A stretch of 64,000 nucleotides of DNA from Polaromonas sp. CG_9.7. GTDB taxonomy: Bacteria > Pseudomonadota > Gammaproteobacteria > Burkholderiales > Burkholderiaceae_C. Positions 56,202 through 64,000 of this stretch are shown piece after piece. The position numbers were made by a program, and so were the translations under genes. The DNA lies in contig NZ_JADOVG010000004.1 in the NCBI RefSeq assembly GCF_015752205.1, positions 124,001 through 188,000 on the forward strand, given 5' to 3'. The notes under the pieces were generated by a model. The model did not search any database and was not told the origin of the DNA. It saw nothing but the letters and a program-made list of their open reading frames with translations. Position 1 is the stretch's first letter; every line of letters starts with the position of its first letter.

Positions 56202-56209
56202 AATGAGCC

Positions 56210-56455
56210 ATGCACACCATTTCCCTGAGTGAATTCCGCGCCAATGCCTCGGCCATGATCGACCGGGTCGAGCAAGGCGAAACCGTGCGCATCTTGCGGC
56301 ATGGCAAACCGGTGGCCGAACTGGTGGGTATCAAGCCCGACCCGTCTGGCCTCGTGCCCAGCTACCAGCGTCCGTTCAAACCCTTGCTGGAATTGCCGCC
56401 CGGCTATTCGGCGGTCAAGGCACTGCTTGATGAGCGCGACAGCGCACCGTGGTGA
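56210..56455 (+). CDS. Phd/YefM-family antitoxin
   Basis: An 81-residue antitoxin with the Phd/YefM N-terminal DNA-binding fold (ISLSEFRANASAMIDRVEQGETVRILRHGKPVAELV) and a disordered C-terminal tail that would wrap the toxin (LPPGYSAVKALLDERD). It is followed 10 bp later by a PIN-domain toxin gene and preceded by a strong operator palindrome. Confidence 0.92.
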   Translation: MHTISLSEFRANASAMIDRVEQGETVRILRHGKPVAELVGIKPDPSGLVPSYQRPFKPLLELPPGYSAVKALLDERDSAPW

Positions 56456-56465
56456 AAACCCCCGT

Positions 56466-56888
56466 ATGAAAATTCTTTTTGACACCTCGGCACTGCTCAA
56501 ACGCTATTTGCCCGAAAGCGGACGTGATGTGGTGCTGGCGCTGGTTGCGCAAGCCACGTCAGTCGTGGCCGCGCCGCATTGCAAGGTGGAGCTTTATTCG
56601 GCGCTGAACCGGGTACGTCGAGAAACCCAGGCGAGCGAAGCGTCTTACCGGGACACATGCGCCGAAGTCGAGAAAAATTTTGCCGAAATGCAGGTCGTTC
56701 TCCTGTCCGCCAATGTTGAGCGGTACGCCATTCGCGCTCTCGAAATCAGCAGCATGCGCGGCATGGACGCGCTGCATGTCGGCGCCGCGCTGGCGGCCGG
56801 GGTTGATTTGTTTGTGACGGCGGACATTCGCCAGTTCAACGGCGCACAAGCGCTTGGCTTGAACGCTACTTTATTGAAAGATGTGTGA
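56466..56888 (+). CDS. PIN-domain ribonuclease toxin (VapC type)
   Basis: The 140-residue PIN domain has the acidic metal-binding set Asp6 ([10 protein letters not shown]), Glu42 (VELYSAL), Asp101 (MRGMDALHV) and Asp120 (TADIRQF). VapC-type toxins cut tRNA or rRNA when freed from antitoxin. Its stop codon overlaps the mnmG start in the string TGATG, so the toxin and mnmG are joined on one transcript. Confidence 0.92.
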   Translation: MKILFDTSALLKRYLPESGRDVVLALVAQATSVVAAPHCKVELYSALNRVRRETQASEASYRDTCAEVEKNFAEMQVVLLSANVERYAIRALEISSMRGMDALHVGAALAAGVDLFVTADIRQFNGAQALGLNATLLKDV

Positions 56889-58906
56889 TGAGTTCACCCT
56901 ATATTTACCCGCAGGAATTTGACGTGATCGTGGTCGGTGGCGGCCATGCCGGCACCGAGGCCGCTTTGGCCGCTGCCCGCATGGGCTGCAAGACGCTGCT
57001 GTTGACCCACAACATCGAGACGCTCGGCCAGATGAGCTGCAACCCGTCGATTGGCGGCATTGGCAAGGGCCATCTGGTGAAAGAAGTCGATGCCATGGGC
57101 GGCGCAATGGCGCTGGCTACCGACGAGGGCGGCATCCAGTTCCGAATCCTGAATTCGAGCAAAGGCCCGGCAGTGCGCGCGACCCGCGCCCAGGCGGACC
57201 GCGTTTTGTACAAGGCAGCGATTCGCCGCATGGTCGAGAACCAGCCTAACCTGTGGCTGTTTCAGCAGGCTGTCGATGACCTGATGGTCGAGGGCGACCG
57301 CGTCGTCGGTGCGGTGACGCAGGTGGGCATCAAGTTCCGCTCGCGCACCGTGGTGTTGACGGCCGGCACTTTTCTGGATGGAAAGATTCATGTCGGCCTG
57401 AGCAACTATGCGGCAGGCCGCGCTGGCGACCCGCCAGCGGTGTCGCTCAGCAGCAGGCTGAAAGAGCTCAAGCTGCCGCAAGGCCGGCTGAAAACCGGCA
57501 CGCCGCCGCGCATCGACGGCCGCTCGATCGACTTCAGCAAGTGCGGCGTGCAGCCGGGCGATGGCATGCCGGGGGGCACACCAGGGCCGGTGCCAGTGTT
57601 CAGCTTCATGGGCGGCAACATACCGCATCCAAAGCAGATGCCCTGCTGGATCACCTACACCAATGAGCGCACGCACGACATCATCCGTTCCGGCTTTGAC
57701 CGCAGTCCGATGTTCACCGGCAAGATTGACGGCGTGGGACCGCGCTATTGCCCGAGTGTGGAAGACAAGATCAACCGCTTTGCCGGCAAGGACAGTCACC
57801 AGATTTTCCTGGAGCCCGAAGGCTTGACGACGCATGAGATTTACCCGAATGGCATCTCGACCAGCCTGCCCTTCGACATCCAGTACGCGCTCGTGCGATC
57901 GATGGTTGGCATGGAAAACGCCCACATTTTGCGGCCCGGCTACGCGATTGAATACGATTACTTTGACCCGCGGGCACTGAAAACCAGCTTTGAAACCCGG
58001 GCGATTTCCGGCCTGTTTTTTGCCGGCCAGATCAACGGCACCACAGGCTACGAAGAAGCCGCTGCGCAAGGCATGTTCGCCGGCATCAATGCCGCATTGC
58101 AATGCCAGGGCAAGGAAGCATGGCTGCCCAAGCGCGACGAAGCCTATCTGGGCGTACTGGTGGATGACCTGATCACCAAGGGTGTGACCGAGCCGTACCG
58201 CATGTTCACCAGCCGGGCTGAGTTCCGGCTGATGCTGCGCGAGGACAACGCCGACATGCGGCTGACAGAAAAAGGGCGTGAATTGGGCCTGGTCGATGAC
58301 GCTCGATGGGACGCATTCAACCGCAAACGCGACATTGTTTCACGTGAAACACAGCGCCTGCGCTCACTCTGGATCAATCCGAACAACCTGCCGGCAAGCG
58401 AAGCCGAACGTGTTCTGGGCAAGGCGATTGAACGCGAATACAACCTGGCCGACCTGCTGCGCCGCCCTGATGTCAACTACGCCGGACTGATGTCGCTCAG
58501 CGATGGCAAATATGCCAACCCGGAAATCCCGACGGGAAACTCCGATGTTTCACGTGAAACATCAACGGTAGATGCTTTGCCGGCAGACCTGGTGAAAAGT
58601 GTGATTGAGCAAATTGAAATCACGGCGAAGTACGCCGGTTACATCGACCTGCAAAAAGTGGAGGTAGAGCGCGCTTCGCATTACGAAAATCTCAAGCTCC
58701 CCGCTGATCTGGATTATTTGCAGGTGACGGCTTTGAGCTTTGAAGCGCGTCAGACATTGGCCAAGCACCGCCCTGAGACCCTTGGACTGGCGTCCCGCAT
58801 TCAGGGCGTTACCCCGGCCACCATTTCATTGCTTTTGGTGCACCTTAAAAAGAATCTCTGGAAAAATACAGTTCCGCTCAAGCCCGCTGAACAGGCGGAA
58901 GTTTGA
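56888..58906 (+). CDS. mnmG: tRNA uridine-5-carboxymethylaminomethyl modification enzyme MnmG
   Basis: With MnmE, this FAD enzyme installs the cmnm5 group on the wobble uridine of several tRNAs. The 672-residue protein has the FAD-binding [19 protein letters not shown] at the N-terminus, the [16 protein letters not shown] motif, and [16 protein letters not shown]. It is ~40 residues longer than the E. coli protein, and the extra sequence includes two VSRET peptides encoded by parS sites (58336-58351, 58546-58561). The ATG at 56888 overlaps the toxin stop; its own stop overlaps the rsmG start. Confidence 0.98.
   Translation: MSSPYIYPQEFDVIVVGGGHAGTEAALAAARMGCKTLLLTHNIETLGQMSCNPSIGGIGKGHLVKEVDAMGGAMALATDEGGIQFRILNSSKGPAVRATRAQADRVLYKAAIRRMVENQPNLWLFQQAVDDLMVEGDRVVGAVTQVGIKFRSRTVVLTAGTFLDGKIHVGLSNYAAGRAGDPPAVSLSSRLKELKLPQGRLKTGTPPRIDGRSIDFSKCGVQPGDGMPGGTPGPVPVFSFMGGNIPHPKQMPCWITYTNERTHDIIRSGFDRSPMFTGKIDGVGPRYCPSVEDKINRFAGKDSHQIFLEPEGLTTHEIYPNGISTSLPFDIQYALVRSMVGMENAHILRPGYAIEYDYFDPRALKTSFETRAISGLFFAGQINGTTGYEEAAAQGMFAGINAALQCQGKEAWLPKRDEAYLGVLVDDLITKGVTEPYRMFTSRAEFRLMLREDNADMRLTEKGRELGLVDDARWDAFNRKRDIVSRETQRLRSLWINPNNLPASEAERVLGKAIEREYNLADLLRRPDVNYAGLMSLSDGKYANPEIPTGNSDVSRETSTVDALPADLVKSVIEQIEITAKYAGYIDLQKVEVERASHYENLKLPADLDYLQVTALSFEARQTLAKHRPETLGLASRIQGVTPATISLLLVHLKKNLWKNTVPLKPAEQAEV
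58336..58351. other. parS centromere site 1 (TGTTTCACGTGAAACA), inside mnmG
   Basis: A perfect match to the 16-bp chromosomal parS consensus bound by ParB. It is read in frame as part of IVSRET near residue 484 of MnmG. parB lies 3.4 kb downstream. Confidence 0.95.
58546..58561. other. parS centromere site 2 (TGTTTCACGTGAAACA), inside mnmG
   Basis: A second perfect parS, 210 bp from the first, in the same phase relative to the codons (DVSRET near residue 554). It lies in a linker that the shorter E. coli MnmG seems to lack. Confidence 0.95.
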
Positions 58907-59571
58907 TGGTGAAGTTGGAATCAGATTTGCGCGCCACTTTATTGGCAGGACTTGCAGCATTGCAACTGGAGTTGAGCGAGCTGCAAATCACTCAGCTCCT
59001 GGACTACCAGGCGATGATTGGAAAATGGACGCGAGTCTACAACCTGACATCGGTGCGCGACCCGTCGGAAATGATGACGCACCATTTGCTCGACAGCCTG
59101 TCTGTGGTGCCGGCTTTGAAGCGTTACCTGCTGGGTGCTGGGTTGGACCAGGGCAGCCGCCTGCTCGATGTGGGTTCGGGTGCAGGCTTGCCGGGCGTGG
59201 TGATTGCGATTTGCTGCCCGACTGTGAACGTTACTTGCGTGGACACCGTGGCCAAAAAAGCGGCGTTCATCAAGCAGGCAGCGCTTGCCTTGAAGCTGCC
59301 GAACCTTACGGGCTTGCATGCGCGCGTCGAAAACCTGACCCAGCCTTTCGACCTGATCTGTTCGCGGGCGTTTGCGTCGCTGGTTGATTTCACGAGTTGG
59401 TCAGTGAATGCGCTGGCGCCGCAGGGTGTGTGGATTGCCATGAAAGGCAAGCATCCAGGTGATGAATTGCTGGCATTGCCTGAAAACATTGCAATGTTTC
59501 ACGTGGAACAATTGAAGGTTCCTGGTCTGGAAGCAGAGCGCTGCCTGCTTTGGCTGCGCCCCGTGTCGTAA
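58906..59571 (+). CDS. rsmG: 16S rRNA (guanine527-N7)-methyltransferase RsmG
   Basis: RsmG methylates G527 of 16S rRNA using S-adenosylmethionine. The 221-residue protein has the SAM-binding LLDVGSGAGLPGVVIAI segment, the YNLTSVRDPSEMMTHHLLDSL block and SRAFASL. The ATG at 58906 overlaps the mnmG stop (TGATG). Near the C-terminus the peptide MFHVEQ is encoded by a third parS-like site. Confidence 0.97.
   Translation: MVKLESDLRATLLAGLAALQLELSELQITQLLDYQAMIGKWTRVYNLTSVRDPSEMMTHHLLDSLSVVPALKRYLLGAGLDQGSRLLDVGSGAGLPGVVIAICCPTVNVTCVDTVAKKAAFIKQAALALKLPNLTGLHARVENLTQPFDLICSRAFASLVDFTSWSVNALAPQGVWIAMKGKHPGDELLALPENIAMFHVEQLKVPGLEAERCLLWLRPVS
59495..59510. other. parS-like site 3 (TGTTTCACGTGGAACA), inside rsmG
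   Basis: This matches parS at 15 of 16 positions; the one change still leaves a near-palindrome. It lies 949 bp from site 2 and 788 bp before parA. Confidence 0.85.
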
Positions 59572-59600
59572 ACTCAGGGTCTCTACTACTGGAACCTTTC

Positions 59601-60227
59601 ATGCCGGGCTCGTTTGTTGGTGTTGCCGACTATGGCGCTTTTGTTGTTGCCATCCTGGTCTTTCTGGCCATTCCTGGCCCCGGCAATCTGGCTTTGATCA
59701 CCTCGACCGGCAAGGGTGGAATTCCGGGCGGCATGGGTGCCACTTTTGGCGTGATTGCCGGCGACCAGTTGCTGCTCTGGGCGGCTGTGGCGGGCGTATC
59801 AGCCCTCATGTCGGCCTATCCCGCTGCTTTTCATGCTGTTCAATGGTTGGGTGCGTTGTACCTGGCCTGGCTGGGTTTGAGGATGCTCCTGGCCAAACCG
59901 GGAGCTGCGCCCATTTTGCAGATCAAGCCGCGCTATTATTTTCGCCAGGCTTTGTTGATCACCCTGCTCAACCCGAAGGCTATCGTGTTTTACCTGGCCT
60001 TCTTTCCGCTATTCGTTGACCCGGCGCAGCACCAGGGCCTCAAGACCTTTGGCGTGATGGCTGCCACCATTGCGGCACTGACATTTCTTTATGGCTTGAC
60101 GGCTGTACTGCTGACCTGGAAGTTGGCAGCACGCATTCGGGCCAATCCAAAAATATCGATGACGCTCGAAAAAGCGGCTGGCATGTTTCTGATTGCCTTT
60201 GGCATCAAGCTCGCCCTTTCCCGGTAA
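59601..60227 (+). CDS. LysE/RhtB-family amino-acid exporter
   Basis: A 208-residue membrane protein with about six helices. It has the LysE pattern: FLAIPGPGNLALITSTGKGG near the N-terminus, GALYLAWLGLRML and FRQALLITLLNPKAIVFYLAFFPLFV. Members export amino acids or homoserine lactones; the substrate is unknown. It is inserted between rsmG and parA, on the same strand. Confidence 0.92.
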   Translation: MPGSFVGVADYGAFVVAILVFLAIPGPGNLALITSTGKGGIPGGMGATFGVIAGDQLLLWAAVAGVSALMSAYPAAFHAVQWLGALYLAWLGLRMLLAKPGAAPILQIKPRYYFRQALLITLLNPKAIVFYLAFFPLFVDPAQHQGLKTFGVMAATIAALTFLYGLTAVLLTWKLAARIRANPKISMTLEKAAGMFLIAFGIKLALSR

Positions 60228-60282
60228 ACCCGACACTGCAATCTTCGCTTTCCCCAACGGAACGACAACTCAACAAGACGCT

Positions 60283-61047
60283 ATGGCCAAAATATTCTGC
60301 ATTGCCAACCAAAAGGGCGGCGTGGGCAAGACCACCACCACCGTCAACCTGGCCGCCGGCTTGAGCCAGATCGGACAGCGCGTGCTGATGGTCGACCTGG
60401 ACCCGCAGGGCAATGCCACCATGGGCTCGGGCGTGGACAAGCGCAAGCTGGAAATGACGGTCTACGACGTGCTGCTTGAAGTTGCTTCGATTGTCGATGT
60501 GCGCGTTCACAGCGAGAAATGCGGCTATGACGTTCTGGGCGCCAACCGTGAATTGTCCGGCGCAGAGATCGAACTGGTGCCCCTGGAGCGGCGCGAAAAG
60601 CGCCTGAAGCAGGCGCTGGCCAAGGTGGACAAGGAATACGATTTCATCCTCATCGACTGCCCGCCGTCGCTGTCGATGCTGACGCTGAACGGGCTGTGCG
60701 CGGCGCACGGCGTCATCGTGCCGATGCAGTGCGAATATTTTGCGCTTGAAGGCGTGACCGACCTGGTCAACACCATCAAGCAGGTGCATGCCAACCTGAA
60801 CAAGGATCTGCAGATCATCGGCCTGCTGCGCGTCATGTTCGACCCGCGCATCACGCTGCAGCAGCAGGTCAGCGAACAGCTCAAGGGTCATTTCGGTGAC
60901 AAGGTGTTCAACACCGTGATTCCACGCAACGTCCGCCTGGCCGAAGCACCGAGCTATGGCCTGCCCGGCGTGATTTTCGACCCGAACTCCAAGGGTGCGC
61001 AGGCCTTTGTGGCCTTTGCCCAGGAGATGGTCGGGCGCATTCTGTAG
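60283..61047 (+). CDS. parA: Chromosome partitioning ATPase ParA
   Basis: ParA forms dynamic ATP-dependent gradients on the nucleoid that move ParB-parS complexes. The 254-residue protein has the deviant Walker A NQKGGVGKTTT (9-19), DLDPQGNAT and DCPPSLSML, with the short N-terminus of the chromosomal Soj type. The ATG at 60283 matches the family start. parB follows after one small gene. Confidence 0.97.
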   Translation: MAKIFCIANQKGGVGKTTTTVNLAAGLSQIGQRVLMVDLDPQGNATMGSGVDKRKLEMTVYDVLLEVASIVDVRVHSEKCGYDVLGANRELSGAEIELVPLERREKRLKQALAKVDKEYDFILIDCPPSLSMLTLNGLCAAHGVIVPMQCEYFALEGVTDLVNTIKQVHANLNKDLQIIGLLRVMFDPRITLQQQVSEQLKGHFGDKVFNTVIPRNVRLAEAPSYGLPGVIFDPNSKGAQAFVAFAQEMVGRIL

Positions 61048-61082
61048 GCAGCAGGCCGGATTTATTGATTAAAACAACGATT

Positions 61083-61130
61083 TGCGCATGTCCGGTATAT
61101 GCAGACAGCTATTAAAAACATAGCAAATCG
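61083..61130 (+). repeat. Short palindromic intergenic element between parA and the hydrolase gene
   Basis: TTGCGCATGTCCGG is followed by CAGCTATTAAAAACATAGC, the same AGCTATTnAAAAnATAGC core as other copies. Confidence 0.6.
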
Positions 61131-61172
61131 AAGTTTCCGAGTTTTGTCCGCACTGAATGCCTGAGCGACGCC

Positions 61173-61733
61173 ATGAACCCCTCCAATGTCCTGATTCTTC
61201 CCGGCTGGCAAAGCAGCGGCCCGGACCACTGGCAAAGCCGCTGGGAGCGCCTGCATGGCTACACCCGGGTGGAGCAGCACGACTGGATGCGCCCGCTGCG
61301 GGGCGACTGGATTGCGCGGCTGGAAGATGTGCTGCTGGCGTGCGATGTCGAGCGGGACGGCCCCGCCGTGCTGGTCGCGCACAGCCTGGGCTGCCAGCAT
61401 GTGGCCGCCTGGGCCGCGCACAGCCGCAACACCCACCGGGTGAAGGCTGCCCTGCTGGTCGCGCCGCCCGATGTCGAGCGCGACGACGTGCGCACGCTGC
61501 TGCCCAGCTGGTCGCCGGTGCCTTTGACAACGCTGCCGTTCAAAACAATGCTGTTCGCCAGCGGCAACGATCCCTTTTGCAGCCCGACGCGCACCCGGCA
61601 GTTTGCCTTGGCCTGGGGTGCCGACCTCACTGACGTCGGTGCATGCGGCCACCTGAATGCCGAAAGCGGCTTGGGTGACTGGCCGCAGGCGCATGCGCAG
61701 CTGCTCCGGCTGATGGGTGATACTCCCGCCTGA
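61173..61733 (+). CDS. RBBP9/YdeN-family alpha/beta hydrolase
   Basis: A 186-residue serine hydrolase. The opening LILPGWQSSGPDHWQSRWE is diagnostic of the family. The triad is Ser71 in AHSLGC, an aspartate in SGNDPF and the histidine in GHLNAESG. Natural substrates of this family are mostly unknown. It lies between parA and parB on the same strand, 125 bp after parA and 56 bp before parB. Confidence 0.9.
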   Translation: MNPSNVLILPGWQSSGPDHWQSRWERLHGYTRVEQHDWMRPLRGDWIARLEDVLLACDVERDGPAVLVAHSLGCQHVAAWAAHSRNTHRVKAALLVAPPDVERDDVRTLLPSWSPVPLTTLPFKTMLFASGNDPFCSPTRTRQFALAWGADLTDVGACGHLNAESGLGDWPQAHAQLLRLMGDTPA

Positions 61734-61789
61734 GCGCGACCCGTCCGCACCACCCTTCCTACCGATTAAAAGAAAGACAAGACAACGCC

Positions 61790-62725
61790 ATGGTCACCAA
61801 AAAACAAAAAGGCCTGGGTCGCGGGCTTGAAGCGCTGCTTGGCCCCAAGGTCGATGACTCGCCCGAGGCGGCCGATGCCTTGACTGCGGCCAGCAGTCCC
61901 GGTTTGCCGGCTTCGCTGCGGCTCGACGACCTGGTGCCGGGCCAGTACCAGCCGCGTACGCGCATGGACGAGGGTGCGCTTTACGAGCTGGCTGAATCCA
62001 TCAAGGTGCAGGGCATCATGCAGCCGATTTTGGTGCGGCGCCTGAAAAGCGGCGCCAACAGCGGCAAGTACGAGATCATTGCCGGCGAGCGGCGATTCCG
62101 CGCGGCGCGTCTGGCCGGGCTCGACAGCCTGCCGGTGCTGATTCGCGACGTGCCTGACGAGTCGGCAGCTGCCATGTCGCTGATTGAAAATATCCAGCGC
62201 GAAGACCTCAACCCGCTGGAAGAAGCGCAGGGCCTGCAGCGCCTGGTGAAGGAGTTCGGCATGACGCATGAACTCGCCGCACAAGCCGTGGGCCGCTCGC
62301 GCAGCGCCGCGTCCAACCTGCTGCGCCTGCTGAACCTGGCCGATCCGGTGCAGACCATGCTGATGGCCGGCGACCTGGACATGGGCCATGCCAGAGCGCT
62401 GCTGGCGCTGGACCGGGCCACGCAGATCACCGCTGCCAACCAGATCAGCGCCCGCAAGTTGTCGGTGCGCGAGGCTGAAAGCCTGGTCAAGAAACTCGGC
62501 AGCGAGTTTTCGCTGACACCCAACAAAACCCCGCCTGAAAAAGCGCGCGATACCCTGCGGGTGGAAGAAGAACTGGCCGACCTGCTGATGGCCGCTGTCG
62601 ATGTGCGCATCAAGAAACAGGTCAAGCGCAACGGCAAGCGGGAAGCGGTGGGCGAGCTGGCCATCCAGTTTTCGTCGCTGGACGAAATCAACGGTCTGAT
62701 TGAGCGCCTGCGCCGTACTGCTTGA
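61790..62725 (+). CDS. parB: Chromosome partitioning protein ParB
   Basis: ParB binds parS, hydrolyses CTP and spreads as a sliding clamp. The 311-residue protein has the ParB/Srx nuclease-like domain with GERRFRAARLAG, the LIENIQREDLNPLEEAQ helix, a helix-turn-helix (MTHELAAQAVGRSRSAASNLLRLLNL) that reads parS, and a C-terminal dimerisation domain. The ATG follows AAAAGAAAGAC. Cognate sites lie 2.3-3.5 kb upstream in rsmG and mnmG. Confidence 0.97.
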   Translation: MVTKKQKGLGRGLEALLGPKVDDSPEAADALTAASSPGLPASLRLDDLVPGQYQPRTRMDEGALYELAESIKVQGIMQPILVRRLKSGANSGKYEIIAGERRFRAARLAGLDSLPVLIRDVPDESAAAMSLIENIQREDLNPLEEAQGLQRLVKEFGMTHELAAQAVGRSRSAASNLLRLLNLADPVQTMLMAGDLDMGHARALLALDRATQITAANQISARKLSVREAESLVKKLGSEFSLTPNKTPPEKARDTLRVEEELADLLMAAVDVRIKKQVKRNGKREAVGELAIQFSSLDEINGLIERLRRTA

Positions 62726-63038
62726 GGCCAGCAGGGGGCGGGAAGATGCATCGGCGCGATGAAAAATGGTTTTCCCGCGCCCGTAACAAAGTTTCATCCG
62801 TCAGGTTACTCAGCCATTCCATGGTGGAATAGCAAAAGTTTCACCTCAAACCGACAGCGTCAGGGCGACTGGTTTGGCATGGAGGCTGGCTTTGTTCCTA
62901 CGAGGTCTGGGGGGTCCGGTAATTTGCAGGCGCTGGCAGCAGCACAGGCATTCCGCCTGACGCCGGTTCTTTTTACCGGGCGCGATTGATATCGCCAGCG
63001 ACCGCAAGTGTGCTTGCGACCGAGCCCAAGACATGAAA
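62726..63038. other. Intergenic region after parB
   Basis: No gene is supported in these 313 bases. A small hairpin (CGCAAG/CTTGCG) lies near 63005-63018. The stretch ends at the terminator shared with the convergent gene. Confidence 0.4.
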
Positions 63039-63071
63039 AAAGCGGCATTCCCCTGAAGGAAATGCCGCTTT
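63039..63071 (-). terminator. Terminator of the glycine-rich stress-type gene (possibly bidirectional)
   Basis: An 11-bp perfect stem (AAAGCGGCATT / AATGCCGCTTT) with an 11-base loop is followed on the minus strand by a T-run (CTTTTTTCATG). It lies 50 bp past the stop of the minus-strand gene and may also stop transcripts from parB. Confidence 0.8.
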
Positions 63072-63120
63072 GACAACTTGTGAAAGTCCTGTTTTGAGGA
63101 CTTTCAGATGCCGCTGATGG

Positions 63121-63705
63121 TTAACGGTAGATGTTCTGACCGCCGTTTTGCTTCCATTCGTTTTCGAAGTGCATGGCATCTTCGTCATTGCGGGTTTTCA
63201 CGCCCATCAGGATGCCGCCGTTTTTCACGCCTTCCTCATATTCCTTGACACGCTCTTCAGGCATGTTCCAGCCAATCAGGGCGCCAATCAGACCACCGCT
63301 GGCGGCGCCTGCACCGGCACCGGCTGCTGCAGCAGCCAGAGGGCCTGCAATCACCAGGCCCAGGCCGGGCAGGGCGATGCTGGTGCCGACAGCGGCAATG
63401 CCTGCCAGGATGGCGCCGATGGTGCCGCCAATGGCGCCGCCAATGCCGGCGCCTTCAGCCGCCTTGTTGCCCAGCTCTGTTTCCTTGCCCATCGCGCTGT
63501 CTTCCGAAAAGTGGCGCTTGCGCGTGTCGTCCGACATCACCAGGTTGACGTCGTCTTTCGAGTAGCCGCGCGTGTGCGCTGCGTTGTAAGCAGCTTCGGC
63601 ACTCGCGCGGTCGGGAAACAGGCCTGTCACCATGTTGCTCGACCCGGTGGTGGACGTGCTGCTGCTGGCGTAAGGGGTGGAATTGGTGTTCATGTTCGCG
63701 TTCAT
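63121..63705 (-). CDS. General-stress-protein-like protein with glycine-zipper membrane segments
   Basis: The 194-residue protein has a Ser/Thr/Asn-rich start and then a domain resembling the general stress protein 17M (YflT) type (MVTGLFPDRASAEAAYNAAHTRGYSKDDVNLVMS). Two Gly/Ala-rich hydrophobic stretches follow (GAGIGGAIGGTIGAILAGIAAVG and the AAAAAGAGAGAASGGLIGALIG region), like glycine zippers that could insert in membrane. A charged tail follows (EEGVKNGGILMGV). Function is unknown; membrane-associated stress protection is a guess. Confidence 0.7.
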   Translation of the reverse strand: MNANMNTNSTPYASSSTSTTGSSNMVTGLFPDRASAEAAYNAAHTRGYSKDDVNLVMSDDTRKRHFSEDSAMGKETELGNKAAEGAGIGGAIGGTIGAILAGIAAVGTSIALPGLGLVIAGPLAAAAAGAGAGAASGGLIGALIGWNMPEERVKEYEEGVKNGGILMGVKTRNDEDAMHFENEWKQNGGQNIYR

Positions 63706-63747
63706 GGGATTCTCCTTTTCAACTAAAAAACAAAAAAACTGGGTCCA

Positions 63748-64000
63748 TCAGTTGCGGTCGGCACGTGCTGGGCGGTTGGTTCCCATGGCGCCGCTGCGTG
63801 TCATGCCGCTGCGGCTGTTGCCGTTCATGGCGCCTGAATTTGCAGTGCTGCCATTCGTCGCGGCGGGGGCTGTGGTGGTGTCGTTCATGGCTCCACTGGC
63901 GCGCTGCATGGGCGATGGCGCGGTGCGCACCACGGTGGCGGTGTCACTGCGCGGCACGGCTTGCCGGTTGGCTGTTGCCGCTTCCTGTGGTGTCACTCCG
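63748..64000 (-). CDS. Low-complexity Asn/Ala/Thr/Gly-rich protein (partial at window end)
   Basis: The frame is open to the window edge, so the N-terminus is probably outside; an internal GTG at 63996 could also start it. The visible ~82 residues are disordered in character, with GAMN and NGS repeats and a basic end (TNRPARADRN). No family was recognised. It lies 42 bp upstream of the glycine-zipper gene on the same strand, so the two may form an operon. Confidence 0.4.
   Translation of the reverse strand, partial: GVTPQEAATANRQAVPRSDTATVVRTAPSPMQRASGAMNDTTTAPAATNGSTANSGAMNGNSRSGMTRSGAMGTNRPARADRN

Overview
The window is high-GC chromosomal DNA from a betaproteobacterium, most likely the Comamonadaceae (Polaromonas/Rhodoferax-like). 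The genus is an inference from protein character, the MinCDE and ParABS sets, the many TRAP transporters and a short AT-rich palindromic intergenic element that I associate with this family. It covers the chromosome origin: rnpA (cut by the window start) and rpmH on the minus strand, then oriC-type sequence, dnaA, dnaN and gyrB on the plus strand. At the far end are mnmG, rsmG, parA and parB, with three parS sites inside mnmG and rsmG. No tRNA, rRNA, CRISPR array or insertion sequence was recognised.

Region 1 (1-6.7 kb) is replication initiation. dnaA lies between two 61-bp inverted repeats (818-878 and 2804-2864, 58 of 61 identical). Each arm reads, away from dnaA: DnaA-box-like sequence, GC-rich block, DnaA-trio-like array, AT-rich octamers. 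This looks like two mirrored origin-unwinding modules and is the strongest finding here.

Region 2 (6.7-18.1 kb) holds a BLUF photoreceptor, a DnaQ-like exonuclease, DAHP synthase, a PLD-nuclease/SF2-helicase gene split by one in-frame amber codon, an MscS channel, a small hydrophilin-like protein, minCDE and a membrane-anchored metallophosphoesterase.

Region 3 (18.4-43.9 kb) is a sugar and sugar-acid catabolic block with three complete DctPQM TRAP transporters. The first cluster has an FAH hydrolase, an SDR, an FCD-GntR regulator, a TRAP set, a UxaA-family dehydratase and an Ldh_2-type dehydrogenase. The second has an aldose dehydrogenase, a lactonase and an FAH-like lyase, divergent from fucU, gntR, a DHDPS-family gene, a TRAP set and a PfkB kinase. 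Together they fit non-phosphorylating oxidation of L-fucose and/or D-arabinose. The third is a gluconokinase-TRAP operon with a LacI-type repressor and two perfect operator palindromes. Between the first two sit an orphan TAXI binding protein and a proline-rich membrane protein that share the same C-terminal tail.

Region 4 (44.2-56.1 kb) carries a tandem DUF4394 lipoprotein, an acetyl-CoA hydrolase/transferase, katG, a Pat-like acyl-CoA synthetase/acetyltransferase next to an AcuC-like deacetylase, a thiolase and an FMN reductase. Region 5 (56.2-64 kb) is a Phd/VapC toxin-antitoxin pair whose toxin stop overlaps the mnmG start, followed by rsmG, a LysE exporter, parA, a small hydrolase, parB and glycine-rich stress-type proteins. 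A ~200-bp dispersed repeat (three long copies and one fragment) and a ~50-bp palindromic element occupy many intergenic gaps.
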